A DNA stretch of 64,000 nt from Arenibacter troitsensis (GTDB taxonomy: Bacteria; Bacteroidota; Bacteroidia; Flavobacteriales; Flavobacteriaceae): NCBI RefSeq assembly GCF_900177645.1, contig NZ_FXAO01000006.1, positions 310,001 to 374,000 of the forward strand. Reading direction: 5' to 3'. A program made the position numbers and the translations under genes. This document shows, piece by piece, positions 18,479 through 26,843 of the stretch (position 1 is the stretch's first letter; every line of letters begins with the position of its first letter). The notes under the pieces are model-generated. The model had not been told where the DNA came from, made no database searches, and saw only the letters and a list, made by a program, of their open reading frames with translations.

Positions 18479-19639
18479 ATGAGAAGCATTCATTATTTTC
18501 TAACCGCACTGACTTTTATCATTTTCGCCTGCAAGAGCAAAACGGAGAAAACTGCCACTACAGAAGAACTTAAGAGCGGCAACGACATCACCGGAAATTT
18601 CACTTTACCTCCCTTGTCCCAACCTGGCCAGGGTGCCTACCTAAGCGGGGAGCTTATCTACCCCTTGGACAATAAACCCACTCCGGAATGCCATGCCTCT
18701 ACCATAGTAGAAACCCCGACTGGTCTTGTCAGCGCATTTTTTGCAGGTACCCATGAAAAAAATCCCGATGTTGGGATCCGAGTGTCCAGAATGGTGGATG
18801 GTAAATGGACCTGGCCGGTAGAGGTGGCCAATGGAATACAAAACGACACATTGCGCTACCCCTTGTGGAATCCAGTATTGTTTCAACCCAAGGAAGGACC
18901 TTTGTTATTATTTTATAAAGAGGGACCTGACCCTAGGACTTGGTGGGGCATGTTAATCTCCTCTTCCGATGGTGGAAAAACCTGGTCCAAACCGGAAAAA
19001 ATGGGAACGGACGAAAAAATTGGGCACTTATTGGGCCCTGTAAAAAATAAGCCTATCCAATTGGAGGACGGAACTATCATTAGCCCTAGCAGTACAGAAA
19101 TTATGCTAGAGGACGGAGATGTGGATTGGATGGTACATTTTGAAATAAGCAAAGACAATGGCAAGACCTGGGAGGTAGTTGGACCAATCAATGATGGGAA
19201 GGAATTTGATGCCATTCAGCCCAGTATCCTTACCTACCCCAATGGGAAAATGCAGGTTTTATGTAGAACAAGACAAAATGTAATTTCCCAAAGTTGGTCC
19301 GAGGATCAAGGCCAGACCTGGAGTAAAATGACGGCTACAGAGCTTCCCAATCCCAATTCGGGTACCGATGCCGTGACATTAAAAGATAACAGGCAGTTGC
19401 TTATTTACAATCACACCACAAAAGAGGGAGAAGAACCCAAGGGTAGAAATATGATCAATCTGGCCATATCCGATGACGGCATAAACTGGAAACCCGTTAT
19501 GACCTTGGAAAATGTTCCGGCAGAATCAGGATACTCTTACCCTGCCATAATACAAACCTCGGATGGCTTGGTGCACATTACCTACACCTATGTAAGACAG
19601 TCCGTAAAACATGTGGTCATAGATCCTAGTCAACTGTAA
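18479..19639 (+). CDS. Sialidase-fold (BNR_2) lipoprotein 2
   Basis: 386 residues; SPII signal FLTALTFIIFACKS, so a surface or periplasmic lipoprotein. Conserved blocks are ECHASTIVETPTGLVSAFFAGTHE, NPVLFQPKEGPLLLFYKEG, SSSDGGKTWSKPE, SKDNGKTWEV, SEDQGQTWS and the late ESGYSYPAIIQTSDGLVHITYTY, which fit the BNR_2 exo-glycosidase-like family. No FRIP motif. It is only loosely similar to its two neighbours, so the three are not recent duplicates. It is 74 bp downstream of BNR protein 1. Confidence 0.75.
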   Translation: MRSIHYFLTALTFIIFACKSKTEKTATTEELKSGNDITGNFTLPPLSQPGQGAYLSGELIYPLDNKPTPECHASTIVETPTGLVSAFFAGTHEKNPDVGIRVSRMVDGKWTWPVEVANGIQNDTLRYPLWNPVLFQPKEGPLLLFYKEGPDPRTWWGMLISSSDGGKTWSKPEKMGTDEKIGHLLGPVKNKPIQLEDGTIISPSSTEIMLEDGDVDWMVHFEISKDNGKTWEVVGPINDGKEFDAIQPSILTYPNGKMQVLCRTRQNVISQSWSEDQGQTWSKMTATELPNPNSGTDAVTLKDNRQLLIYNHTTKEGEEPKGRNMINLAISDDGINWKPVMTLENVPAESGYSYPAIIQTSDGLVHITYTYVRQSVKHVVIDPSQL

Positions 19640-19703
19640 ATTGGTATAGGAAAATGGTAGATGGAATCGTCTGGAAACGCTTTTGATATCCAAAAAAATA
19701 AGT

Positions 19704-20924
19704 ATGAGAAATTTGAAGAGTCCAATAAAATGGTATTCTACTGCTATATTTCTGTTATTTACAGTTACCCTCCTGTGCTTTAGTTGTAAAGAGGATAAAA
19801 CCGAAGATTATCCCAATCCCGTTTCCAATCCACAATCCCAATTGATGCTACAGGGAGATTGGCTTCAAGATCCACATAAAATTGATTTTGTCAAACTCCC
19901 TAAAATTCCCTTGGAACACAAGGTGGTAAGCGATGTTACCCCAGACGGAGTTAACCAACACAATTACCTGGCGTACTATGACAATCGTTATTGGATTATG
20001 TGGAGCGATGGTCCAGGGGTTGAGGACAGGGTGGGACAAGTAGTAAAATTCGCCACCAGCAAGGATGGCCTAGAATGGGAAAAACCTAAATTCCTTACTC
20101 CATATCCCGAAGGATCTGGACCGGAATCTCCCCATTACAATACAAGAACAGATCAAGGACTCCGTTGGATTTCAAGAGGATTTTGGGAATACCAGGGCGA
20201 TTTTTTGGCCTTGGCCTCCCTGGATGAGGCTAAGGGCTTTTTTGGTCCGTCCCTAAATCTCCATGCCTTTAAATGGAACAAAGATTCCGAATCATGGGAA
20301 TACCATGGCATAGTTATGGAAAATGCGATCAATAATTTTCCGCCCAAAAAATTGCCTAACGGGGAGTGGTTTATGTCGCGCAGGTCCTTTGATTATGTTG
20401 AAAGGGGAGTTGATTTTATGGTTGGGGCAAAAGACCGTTTTGACCAATGGGAAGTATATCCTGTTTTTGGAACAAGTACGCACCTTGAGGCAGAAGAGCC
20501 CTATTGGTGGATTTTACCAGACCATAAAAACTTGATGGCACTATTTCGGGACAATCGCAAAAGTGGGTTTTTATATCGCTCTTTTTCAACGGACAATGGG
20601 CGAACCTGGAGTGCACCGGTACAAACCAACTTTCCGGACGCAAGGTCCAAATTTCACGGCCTTCGATTACAGGATGGCAGATATGTCCTGGTCTCCAATT
20701 CCAATTACAAAAAAAGGGACCCTTTAACCTTGGCCATTAGTGATGATGGCATGGTATTCACAAAAATGGGCTATTTGGTAGGTGGAAGGCACATAGACTA
20801 CCCCCATGTATTGGAGCATAATGGATATCTATTGATTGCCTTTGCCGGGGATGCCAAACAGAAAATAGAAGTGGTTAAAGTAAAGATCTCGGATTTGGAT
20901 AAAATTGGATTGAACAATAAATAA
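19704..20924 (+). CDS. Sialidase-fold lipoprotein 3
   Basis: 406 residues from MRNLKSPIKWY (an ATG seven codons upstream is less likely); SPII signal LLFTVTLLCFSCKE. Propeller signatures are SKDGLEWEKPKF, STDNGRTWSAPVQT and AISDDGMVFTKMG, plus HGLRLQDGRYVLVSNSNYKKRDPLTLAI and a closing IDYPHVLEHNGYLLIAFAG. It differs from neighbours 1 and 2 in having a long middle insertion. It is a cell-envelope hydrolase-like protein with unknown substrate, the last enzyme gene before the symporter. Confidence 0.7.
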   Translation: MRNLKSPIKWYSTAIFLLFTVTLLCFSCKEDKTEDYPNPVSNPQSQLMLQGDWLQDPHKIDFVKLPKIPLEHKVVSDVTPDGVNQHNYLAYYDNRYWIMWSDGPGVEDRVGQVVKFATSKDGLEWEKPKFLTPYPEGSGPESPHYNTRTDQGLRWISRGFWEYQGDFLALASLDEAKGFFGPSLNLHAFKWNKDSESWEYHGIVMENAINNFPPKKLPNGEWFMSRRSFDYVERGVDFMVGAKDRFDQWEVYPVFGTSTHLEAEEPYWWILPDHKNLMALFRDNRKSGFLYRSFSTDNGRTWSAPVQTNFPDARSKFHGLRLQDGRYVLVSNSNYKKRDPLTLAISDDGMVFTKMGYLVGGRHIDYPHVLEHNGYLLIAFAGDAKQKIEVVKVKISDLDKIGLNNK

Positions 20925-20994
20925 TCTACATGACAAGCATCCCCCTCCAAATTAAATCCACTTTCTTTTGAAATGACGAAATATTTAATTATCA

Positions 20995-21014
20995 TTGCTT
21001 AATCGTTAAAGCAA
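20995..21014. promoter_or_regulatory. Candidate LacI-family operator before the symporter gene
   Basis: TTGCTTAATCGTTAAAGCAA is an imperfect 20-bp palindrome with 6-bp perfect ends (TTGCTT/AAGCAA) and a central CG. Its left half equals that of the operator at 13584. It lies 136 bp before the symporter ATG, in a 225-bp gap that must contain a promoter. Confidence 0.6.
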
Positions 21015-21149
21015 ATTAACGCCTTGAAAATCAATTTCGTTTATTTACACCATTAAAGTAATTTAAGGATTTTACAATTAACCAACACTTAAGTAGCGCG
21101 AATATCCTACTTTTAGAGCATATACATATAACCTAAATAGCCAATACCA

Positions 21150-22634
21150 ATGAACAGTTTAGATTTAATCGTATTCTTTATTTACATAGGTGGAATAGCC
21201 CTTTTCGGAGGCTCGTTTTTTAAAAAGAGTAGAACTTCCTCCTCCTACACCATGGGCAACAACGATATCCCAGGCTGGGTAGTTACCATGTCCATTTTTG
21301 CAACCTTTGTTAGTAGCATTAGTTACTTGGCACTGCCGGGAAATGCCTATCAATCCAATTGGAACGCCTTGGCCTTTAGCCTTTCCCTTCCCATTGCCTC
21401 CCTGATAGCCGTAAAATATTTTGTTCCCCTGTACAGAAAGATCAATAGTCCCTCTGCCTATACCTATATGGAGCAACGCTTTGGCGCCTGGGCCAGAATT
21501 TATGTTTCCCTATGTTATTTACTGACCCAGCTAATGCGGATCGGGACCATTTTATACCTCTTGGCCCTTACCTTAAACGCCATTGTAGGTTGGGATATGG
21601 TGACCATCATTATTTTTACCGGTTTGGTAGTATCCATTTACTCCATGTTGGGTGGAATAACTGCTGTTTTATGGACCGATGCCATACAGGGTATAATTCT
21701 AATTGTTGGCGCCGTGGTCTGTGTTGGGTTTATTCTCTTTAATATGCCAGAAGGTCCGGGACAAGTATTCGAAATAGCTGCAGAGAATGATAAATTTGGA
21801 CTGGGAAGTTTCAGTCTTAGCCTCACAGAACCTACCTTCTGGGTGGTACTCGTCTACGGAATATTCATTAACCTTCAAAATTATGGTATAGACCAGAATT
21901 ATGTTCAGCGCTATATGGCCTCGAAATCTGATAAGGAAGCCCGAAAATCTGCACTGATCGGTGGTTTGATCTATCTGCCTATATCCGCAGTATTTCTATT
22001 TATCGGTACCTCGCTTTTTGCCTACTACCATTCCGCCGCTACCTTACCCATAGAACTTCAGGATATTGACAAAGGAGATAGTGTATTCCCCCATTTTATA
22101 GTGAATGCCCTTCCTGCAGGGATTACAGGACTAATGATCGCCTCCATCTTTGCGGCAGGGATGAGTACCATATCAACAAGTTTTAATAGTTCCGCCACCG
22201 TTTTTCTTACGGATTATTACAATAAATATTTTAAAAAGACGGCATCGGACAAGGAAGGAATGCGCGTACTCTATATTTCATCGGCCATCATCAGTGTTAT
22301 TGGAATCGTTATTGCCATAGCCATGATCAATGTAAAAAGTGCCTTGGATGCCTGGTGGAAACTCTCCTCCATTTTTAGTGGCGGCATGTTGGGACTGCTA
22401 CTTTTGGGATTATTTTCCAAAACTAAAAACGTAAAAGGAGCCCTAATCGGGGTATTGGTGGGCATTTTGGTCATTGTATGGATGAGCTTATCCGGTACCC
22501 TTTTCGGAGAGGATTCCCTTGGCGCTTCCTTCCACACCTATTTGACCATTGTATTTGGAACTGCGGCCATATTCCTAGTGGGCTTCCTAATATCCATATT
22601 CAATAAAAAGACCGATGAAATCTATGAAAATTAA
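21150..22634 (+). CDS. Sodium:solute symporter (SSS/SLC5 family)
   Basis: 494 residues with about 13 hydrophobic helices. SSS hallmarks include GWVVTMSIFATFVSSISYLALPG near 40-62, SLCYLLTQLMRIGTILYLLAL, GITAVLWTDAIQGIIL, QNYGIDQNYVQRYMASKSDKEARKS and the Ser-rich ASIFAAGMSTISTSFNSSATVFLTDYY sodium site. It imports a sugar or acid with Na+; in this locus the likely cargo is the product of the three BNR proteins. It has its own candidate operator and a 225-bp leader region, so it may be transcribed separately. Confidence 0.9.
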   Translation: MNSLDLIVFFIYIGGIALFGGSFFKKSRTSSSYTMGNNDIPGWVVTMSIFATFVSSISYLALPGNAYQSNWNALAFSLSLPIASLIAVKYFVPLYRKINSPSAYTYMEQRFGAWARIYVSLCYLLTQLMRIGTILYLLALTLNAIVGWDMVTIIIFTGLVVSIYSMLGGITAVLWTDAIQGIILIVGAVVCVGFILFNMPEGPGQVFEIAAENDKFGLGSFSLSLTEPTFWVVLVYGIFINLQNYGIDQNYVQRYMASKSDKEARKSALIGGLIYLPISAVFLFIGTSLFAYYHSAATLPIELQDIDKGDSVFPHFIVNALPAGITGLMIASIFAAGMSTISTSFNSSATVFLTDYYNKYFKKTASDKEGMRVLYISSAIISVIGIVIAIAMINVKSALDAWWKLSSIFSGGMLGLLLLGLFSKTKNVKGALIGVLVGILVIVWMSLSGTLFGEDSLGASFHTYLTIVFGTAAIFLVGFLISIFNKKTDEIYEN

Positions 22635-22709
22635 TTAGGCAATAATTTTTTTGGATGGAAAGGGTACAGGAATGAAACTTTGCCTTTAATCAGAAAATAA
22701 AGGCCAGCG

Positions 22710-22739
22710 TTTCCAATTAGTATGAATTTCGTAATTTTG
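22710..22739 (+). promoter_or_regulatory. Candidate promoter of the lacI-family gene
   Basis: TTTC at 22710-22713, 18 nt, then a perfect TAATTTTG (TAnnTTTG) box at 22732-22739. The start codon of the regulator is 100 bp downstream and is preceded by a Shine-Dalgarno-like AAAGAGG. Confidence 0.5.
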
Positions 22740-22839
22740 TTCTTTTGAAAATAGTTGCCCCCATACCTATAACCTACTTAATAACAATATATTACACACA
22801 AGATTGGCCCAAACTGGCCAATTTTAACCAAAGAGGCAC

Positions 22840-23853
22840 ATGAAACCTAAAACATCATTGAAGGATATCGCAAAAATTGTGGGTGTTTCCATACCCCTGG
22901 TTTCATATGTTTTGAGCAATAAAGGCAAGGAGAACAGGGTATCCGAAAAGACGGCAAAAAGAATAAGGGAGGTAGCCAAGGAATTGAATTATCATCCCAA
23001 CTGGAATGCGAGAAGCCTTAAGACCAATAAAACACGTTCTATAGGAGTTATTGTGGCCGATATTTCCAACCCCTTCTTCTCCAATTTAGCCAGGACCATA
23101 GAGGATGAAGCTTTTTCCCAGGACTATACGGTGATATTTGGATCTTCGGATGAAAAGGTGGAAAAATTCAACAAGGTTTTGGATTTCCTTAAAATGAGAC
23201 AAGTAGATGGTTTTATCATTGCCGCTCCTGAAGGTTCACGAGAAATCATTGCCGATCTGGCCAAAGCAGGAATTCCCTTTGTACTGATAGATAGATACTT
23301 CAATGACCTTACCACCAATTACGTTACCGTAGACAATTTTAAGGCCTCTATGCAGGCCACCAACTATTTGCTGGGAAAGGGAAACAAAAAAATTGGGGCC
23401 GTACTTTACAATTCAAAGTTGCACCACTACAAAGAAAGACATCAGGGCTACGTAGAAGCCCTTAAAAAGGCCGGACTGACCGTTGATGCCGAATTGATAA
23501 AAAGAATTAATCACGGCTCCCTAAAAGCAGATATGAAAAGGGTGGTAAAGGAATTGGTGCAGGATGCCGAAGTGGATGCTATTTATTTTCACACCAACAC
23601 CTTGGCCGAGGAAGGTTTGACCCAAATGTTAGGCTTGGACAGGAAGATACTTAAAAAGGTAGATGTGGTCGTATTCGACCAAAATTCGTCATATAATTTC
23701 TTGGAAGACCCTATCCCCTATCTCCATCAGCCAATAAAGGAAATAGGACAAAAAGCATTGCGTATACTTATAGAACAGATTCAGCAACCTGCCCAAGAGC
23801 TGCAACAGATATCTTATGAGACCAGCCTAGAAAGCAGTTCATTGGAACCCTAA
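22840..23853 (+). CDS. LacI-family transcriptional regulator
   Basis: 337 residues: N-terminal HTH and hinge (TSLKDIAKIVGVSIPLVSYVLSNKG, RIREVAKELNYHPNWNARSLKT), then the periplasmic-binding-protein-like core (SIGVIVADISNPFFSNLARTIEDEA, VDGFIIAAPEG, IPFVLIDRYF, NYVTVDNF). Members bind CG-centred palindromes and respond to a sugar or sugar phosphate. Two matching palindromes, at 13584 and 20995, make it the likely local repressor of the kinase-fucI-BNR-symporter cluster. It is convergent with the lactate dehydrogenase gene. Confidence 0.93.
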   Translation: MKPKTSLKDIAKIVGVSIPLVSYVLSNKGKENRVSEKTAKRIREVAKELNYHPNWNARSLKTNKTRSIGVIVADISNPFFSNLARTIEDEAFSQDYTVIFGSSDEKVEKFNKVLDFLKMRQVDGFIIAAPEGSREIIADLAKAGIPFVLIDRYFNDLTTNYVTVDNFKASMQATNYLLGKGNKKIGAVLYNSKLHHYKERHQGYVEALKKAGLTVDAELIKRINHGSLKADMKRVVKELVQDAEVDAIYFHTNTLAEEGLTQMLGLDRKILKKVDVVVFDQNSSYNFLEDPIPYLHQPIKEIGQKALRILIEQIQQPAQELQQISYETSLESSSLEP

Positions 23854-23909
23854 AAGCCATTAGGGCCCCACGCCTACTATACCATAATATTTCCCAAGGA
23901 GAAAAATTC

Positions 23910-25067
23910 CTAAATCAGGTGATTTGGAAAATCCTTTACCTCCTCGCAGCAAATCTGCTCCATTACCTGTTGTAATTCAGTTTTTAAAAGAGAAATGGTA
24001 TGGTCTCCACCTTTGGCACCCAATGCCGCCACCCCGTACATAAAGGAGCGTCCCATAAAAGTAAATTCTGCACCACTGGCCATAGTTCTGGCAATATCCG
24101 GACCACCCCTTAGGCCACTATCCATCATCACCTTTATTTGGTCCCCATATTTTGCAGCTATTCTGGTTAAAGGCTTTATGGTAGACTCGCCAGCGTCTAA
24201 TTGCCTTCCCCCGTGGTTGGAAACTATAATACCATCCAATCCGAGTTTAATGGCACTTTCAGCATCGGCCTCATTCGCCACTCCCTTGATCACCAATTTG
24301 CCCTTCCACATATCCCTTATCGGTTTTATCTTCTCTTCATTTAATCTTCCGGAAAAGGTTTTGTCCATGAATTTACCCAATTGCGCCAAATCCAAGCCTT
24401 TGGGCATATAAGGTTTAAGGGTTTCAAAGTTGGGCTGACCGTGTATTAGGGTCTGCATGGCCCAATTTGGCTTGCCCAATATCTGAAGTATATTCTTAAC
24501 CGACATTTTTGGGGGCATGGCCAATCCGTTGCGAACATCCCTAGGACGGAAACCGAAGGTAGGCACATCGCACAAAATAACCAGCACCGGACATTCCGCG
24601 GCTTCGGCCCTTTTAATAATATCGTCCCTCACGGCATCTTCGGTAGGATGATAAAGCTGAAACCAAGCCTTTCCCTCGGTAATTTCACTTATGCGTTCTA
24701 TACTACTGGTAGTAACCGTACTTAAAATAAACGGAATATTATGTTCAAAGGCAGATTTAGCCAATATTTCAGGGGCATTGGGCCACATTAATCCTTGGAG
24801 TCCCACAGGTGCAATTCCAAAAGGGGCATCATATACATGTCCGAACAATTCGGTCTTCATACTAGACCCGGTATGCTTACTAAGGTAATAGGGCAATAAC
24901 TCAATGTCCCTAATTTCAGCTGTATTCTTATGTAGGTTTACATCTTCATTACAGCCTCCATCCAAGTACTCAAAAGCAAACTTGGGAATCCTTTTTTGGG
25001 CTTTCTTTCTTAAATCTACAACGGATGGATATTTGCTGTTGATCTTTATTTCTTTTTTTTTCTCCAT
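23910..25067 (-). CDS. lldD: FMN-dependent L-lactate (alpha-hydroxy acid) dehydrogenase
   Basis: 385 residues of the FMN-dependent alpha-hydroxy acid dehydrogenase family: FAFEYLDGGCNEDVNLHKN, GIAPVGLQGLMWPNAPE, ILSTVTTSSIERI, AWFQLYHP and the active-site IVSNHGGRQLD with catalytic His285. It should oxidise L-lactate to pyruvate, passing electrons to the respiratory chain. L-lactate is a product of the non-phosphorylative fucose pathway encoded upstream on this strand, so this gene closes the pathway by turning both halves of fucose into pyruvate. It is the last gene of the minus-strand run, 89 bp after the mutarotase-fold lipoprotein gene. Confidence 0.88.
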   Translation of the reverse strand: MEKKKEIKINSKYPSVVDLRKKAQKRIPKFAFEYLDGGCNEDVNLHKNTAEIRDIELLPYYLSKHTGSSMKTELFGHVYDAPFGIAPVGLQGLMWPNAPEILAKSAFEHNIPFILSTVTTSSIERISEITEGKAWFQLYHPTEDAVRDDIIKRAEAAECPVLVILCDVPTFGFRPRDVRNGLAMPPKMSVKNILQILGKPNWAMQTLIHGQPNFETLKPYMPKGLDLAQLGKFMDKTFSGRLNEEKIKPIRDMWKGKLVIKGVANEADAESAIKLGLDGIIVSNHGGRQLDAGESTIKPLTRIAAKYGDQIKVMMDSGLRGGPDIARTMASGAEFTFMGRSFMYGVAALGAKGGDHTISLLKTELQQVMEQICCEEVKDFPNHLI

Positions 25068-25156
25068 GGCATTTTAATCTGCAATTGTTCTTGATATTTA
25101 TCTTTAATTTTCCCTCCCATCTATAAAAAGCAATATAAAGGAAGGAGATATTTTAT

Positions 25157-26419
25157 TTAAATTTCCCCAGATAACTCTTTTATGGACACCCCCAATATTC
25201 CTTTAGCTAGCTCGTCCAAATCGTCCTCGTCACCTACAAAATGAAAAGTCTGGTGGATATGGCTACTGCTTTCATTGGCTTTTAGGTCCATTGCAGGGGA
25301 TGAACTTTCCAATTCATAGAATGGCCCTAAATCCCCACTGTCGTTATATGCGTTTACGGCATCCCCCGAATACGGAAACTCCTGTAACTCCCATAAAGAA
25401 TTAACATAATCGGCAGCACCCTCACGTAGACTAAATTTCGCAATGGTAAGTACTTTGTTCTTGGCATCGTAGCTTCCCAAGACAGGCAGCGCCCTCTGGG
25501 GGGAAATTCCAATCTTACCACGTTCTTTACCGTCTGCCTTGAAGAAGAGAACGCTATCCCCGACCTGTAATCTCTCTTTTGGAATCTTCCCAAAATAATC
25601 GTCCGTAACCTTCTTGCCCAAAACGACCTCATCCCCATTTTTAAAAGGTACAATTATGGTGGCTTGGTCCGATGAGTTGAACATGCTCAATATCCAAATA
25701 GACATTAAGCCTGTTTTTTTATCCCAATCTTCCGGTCCTATATTGGTCAAGTTGTTTTCCGAAGCAAAGCCGACCATTTTTAGAGTTTCTGGAATACTAA
25801 GTCCAAGAATTGCAGCGGCATCTTCCTTATCCAAAAGACTAATATTCCTTTGCACGCGTAAATCGAAGGTAGTTCCGGTATAATTCACCAATTTCATGTC
25901 CCTTTCAAAATACGCCTTATCTTCAGTTCTCCTCACCAAATTAAAGGCCTCTGTATCCAATTCCTTGGGTACGTACCAGTTGTCCAACTCAAAGTTGGAA
26001 TCCTTTTCAAAGAAAAGGGAGTACTGTCCACCTTCGGGTCCCAACCAGAAACGCTCTTCACCTCCTGTGGGATTGAAATGTTCTTTTATTTCTCCGGATT
26101 TAATGAGTTCATGGTTGATCCATCCAAAGCTATGACCCTCGTCGCCAGAGGCCGTACTGGTCATAACACGGCCCTGAAGTTCCGGGGAAATCAAGATGCT
26201 CGACTCCCCATTATCCAGAACTACCAAGTTCTTATAGTGCTTGGACAAAAATTCCCTGTCATATCCAAATGACCCTATGGAAAATGCCACCTCATCATTC
26301 GCCAAGGTATTTGCACTTTGTTCACTTTTAGTTTTACAACTCAAAGCACATAGGAGAGCACATAGCACTATTGATCTTAGGGTAGTTCCGGATCTAAAAA
26401 AATTTACTATCCTTCTCAT
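25157..26419 (-). CDS. Lipoprotein with aldose-epimerase-like (galactose-mutarotase) fold features
   Basis: 420 residues from MRRIVNFFRSG; the longer frame upstream would overlap the mutarotase gene, and this start gives a clean SPII signal (SIVLCALLCALSCKT). The body has beta-sandwich features of galactose-mutarotase-like proteins: ILISPELQGRVMTSTASGDEG, GGEERFWLGPEGGQYSLFF, and near the end GPFYELESSSPAMDLKANESSSHIHQTFHF. I know no function for this group. Its place between mutarotase and lactate dehydrogenase suggests sugar handling at the envelope. Confidence 0.65.
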   Translation of the reverse strand: MRRIVNFFRSGTTLRSIVLCALLCALSCKTKSEQSANTLANDEVAFSIGSFGYDREFLSKHYKNLVVLDNGESSILISPELQGRVMTSTASGDEGHSFGWINHELIKSGEIKEHFNPTGGEERFWLGPEGGQYSLFFEKDSNFELDNWYVPKELDTEAFNLVRRTEDKAYFERDMKLVNYTGTTFDLRVQRNISLLDKEDAAAILGLSIPETLKMVGFASENNLTNIGPEDWDKKTGLMSIWILSMFNSSDQATIIVPFKNGDEVVLGKKVTDDYFGKIPKERLQVGDSVLFFKADGKERGKIGISPQRALPVLGSYDAKNKVLTIAKFSLREGAADYVNSLWELQEFPYSGDAVNAYNDSGDLGPFYELESSSPAMDLKANESSSHIHQTFHFVGDEDDLDELAKGILGVSIKELSGEI

Positions 26420-26457
26420 GCTCCTATCATTTAGTTTTTGCCTTTTGTTTTTGGTTT

Positions 26458-26787
26458 TTACAATTGAAAAACCTTTTCCATCAGCATCCATTTTTCCCCA
26501 GGTTTTGCAAATGGTAGTGCCTGTTGATATTTCCACATCAATTCCTCCCACTTTTCGTTTTCTGGATACTTGGCATCAACCTTCGCCTTTTTTTCAAAGG
26601 AAAAACTGTCGTCCGCATCAATGATCATAAACATACGGTTCCTCACCCTATAGATTTCCATATCCTGTATTCCCGACTCCCTTAGGCTTTGAAGGATCTC
26701 TGGCCATACTTCCTTATGGTAATCGTCATAGGCCTTTATTAACTCTGGATCATCCTTAAGATCCAATGCCAAACAATATCTTTTCAT
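26458..26787 (-). CDS. L-fucose/L-rhamnose mutarotase-family protein (RhaM fold)
   Basis: 109 residues, the normal size of the family. MKRYCLALDLKDDPELIKAYDDYHKEVWPEILQSL carries the His of the DxYHxxVWPE motif; IYRVRNRMFMIIDADDSF and the aromatic WEELMWKYQQ follow. The fold is named for L-rhamnose mutarotase, but members in fucose loci act on L-fucose, interconverting anomers. It sits 56 bp downstream of the fucose permease, so fucose is the likely substrate. Confidence 0.85.
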   Translation of the reverse strand: MKRYCLALDLKDDPELIKAYDDYHKEVWPEILQSLRESGIQDMEIYRVRNRMFMIIDADDSFSFEKKAKVDAKYPENEKWEELMWKYQQALPFAKPGEKWMLMEKVFQL

Positions 26788-26843
26788 TACTTTACATTTT
26801 TTAGTTTATTATTAAAAACCACTTAAGGGACCAATCCCATTCC

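Noticed and set aside
17217-20924. Annotation of the BNR proteins as GH33 sialidases
   Set aside because: The FRIP motif is missing in all three, and no sialic acid catabolic gene is present in the window.
26419-26551. Longer N terminus of the mutarotase-fold lipoprotein
   Set aside because: It would overlap the mutarotase gene by 94 bp, and it would bury a clean SPII signal peptide that starts at 26419.
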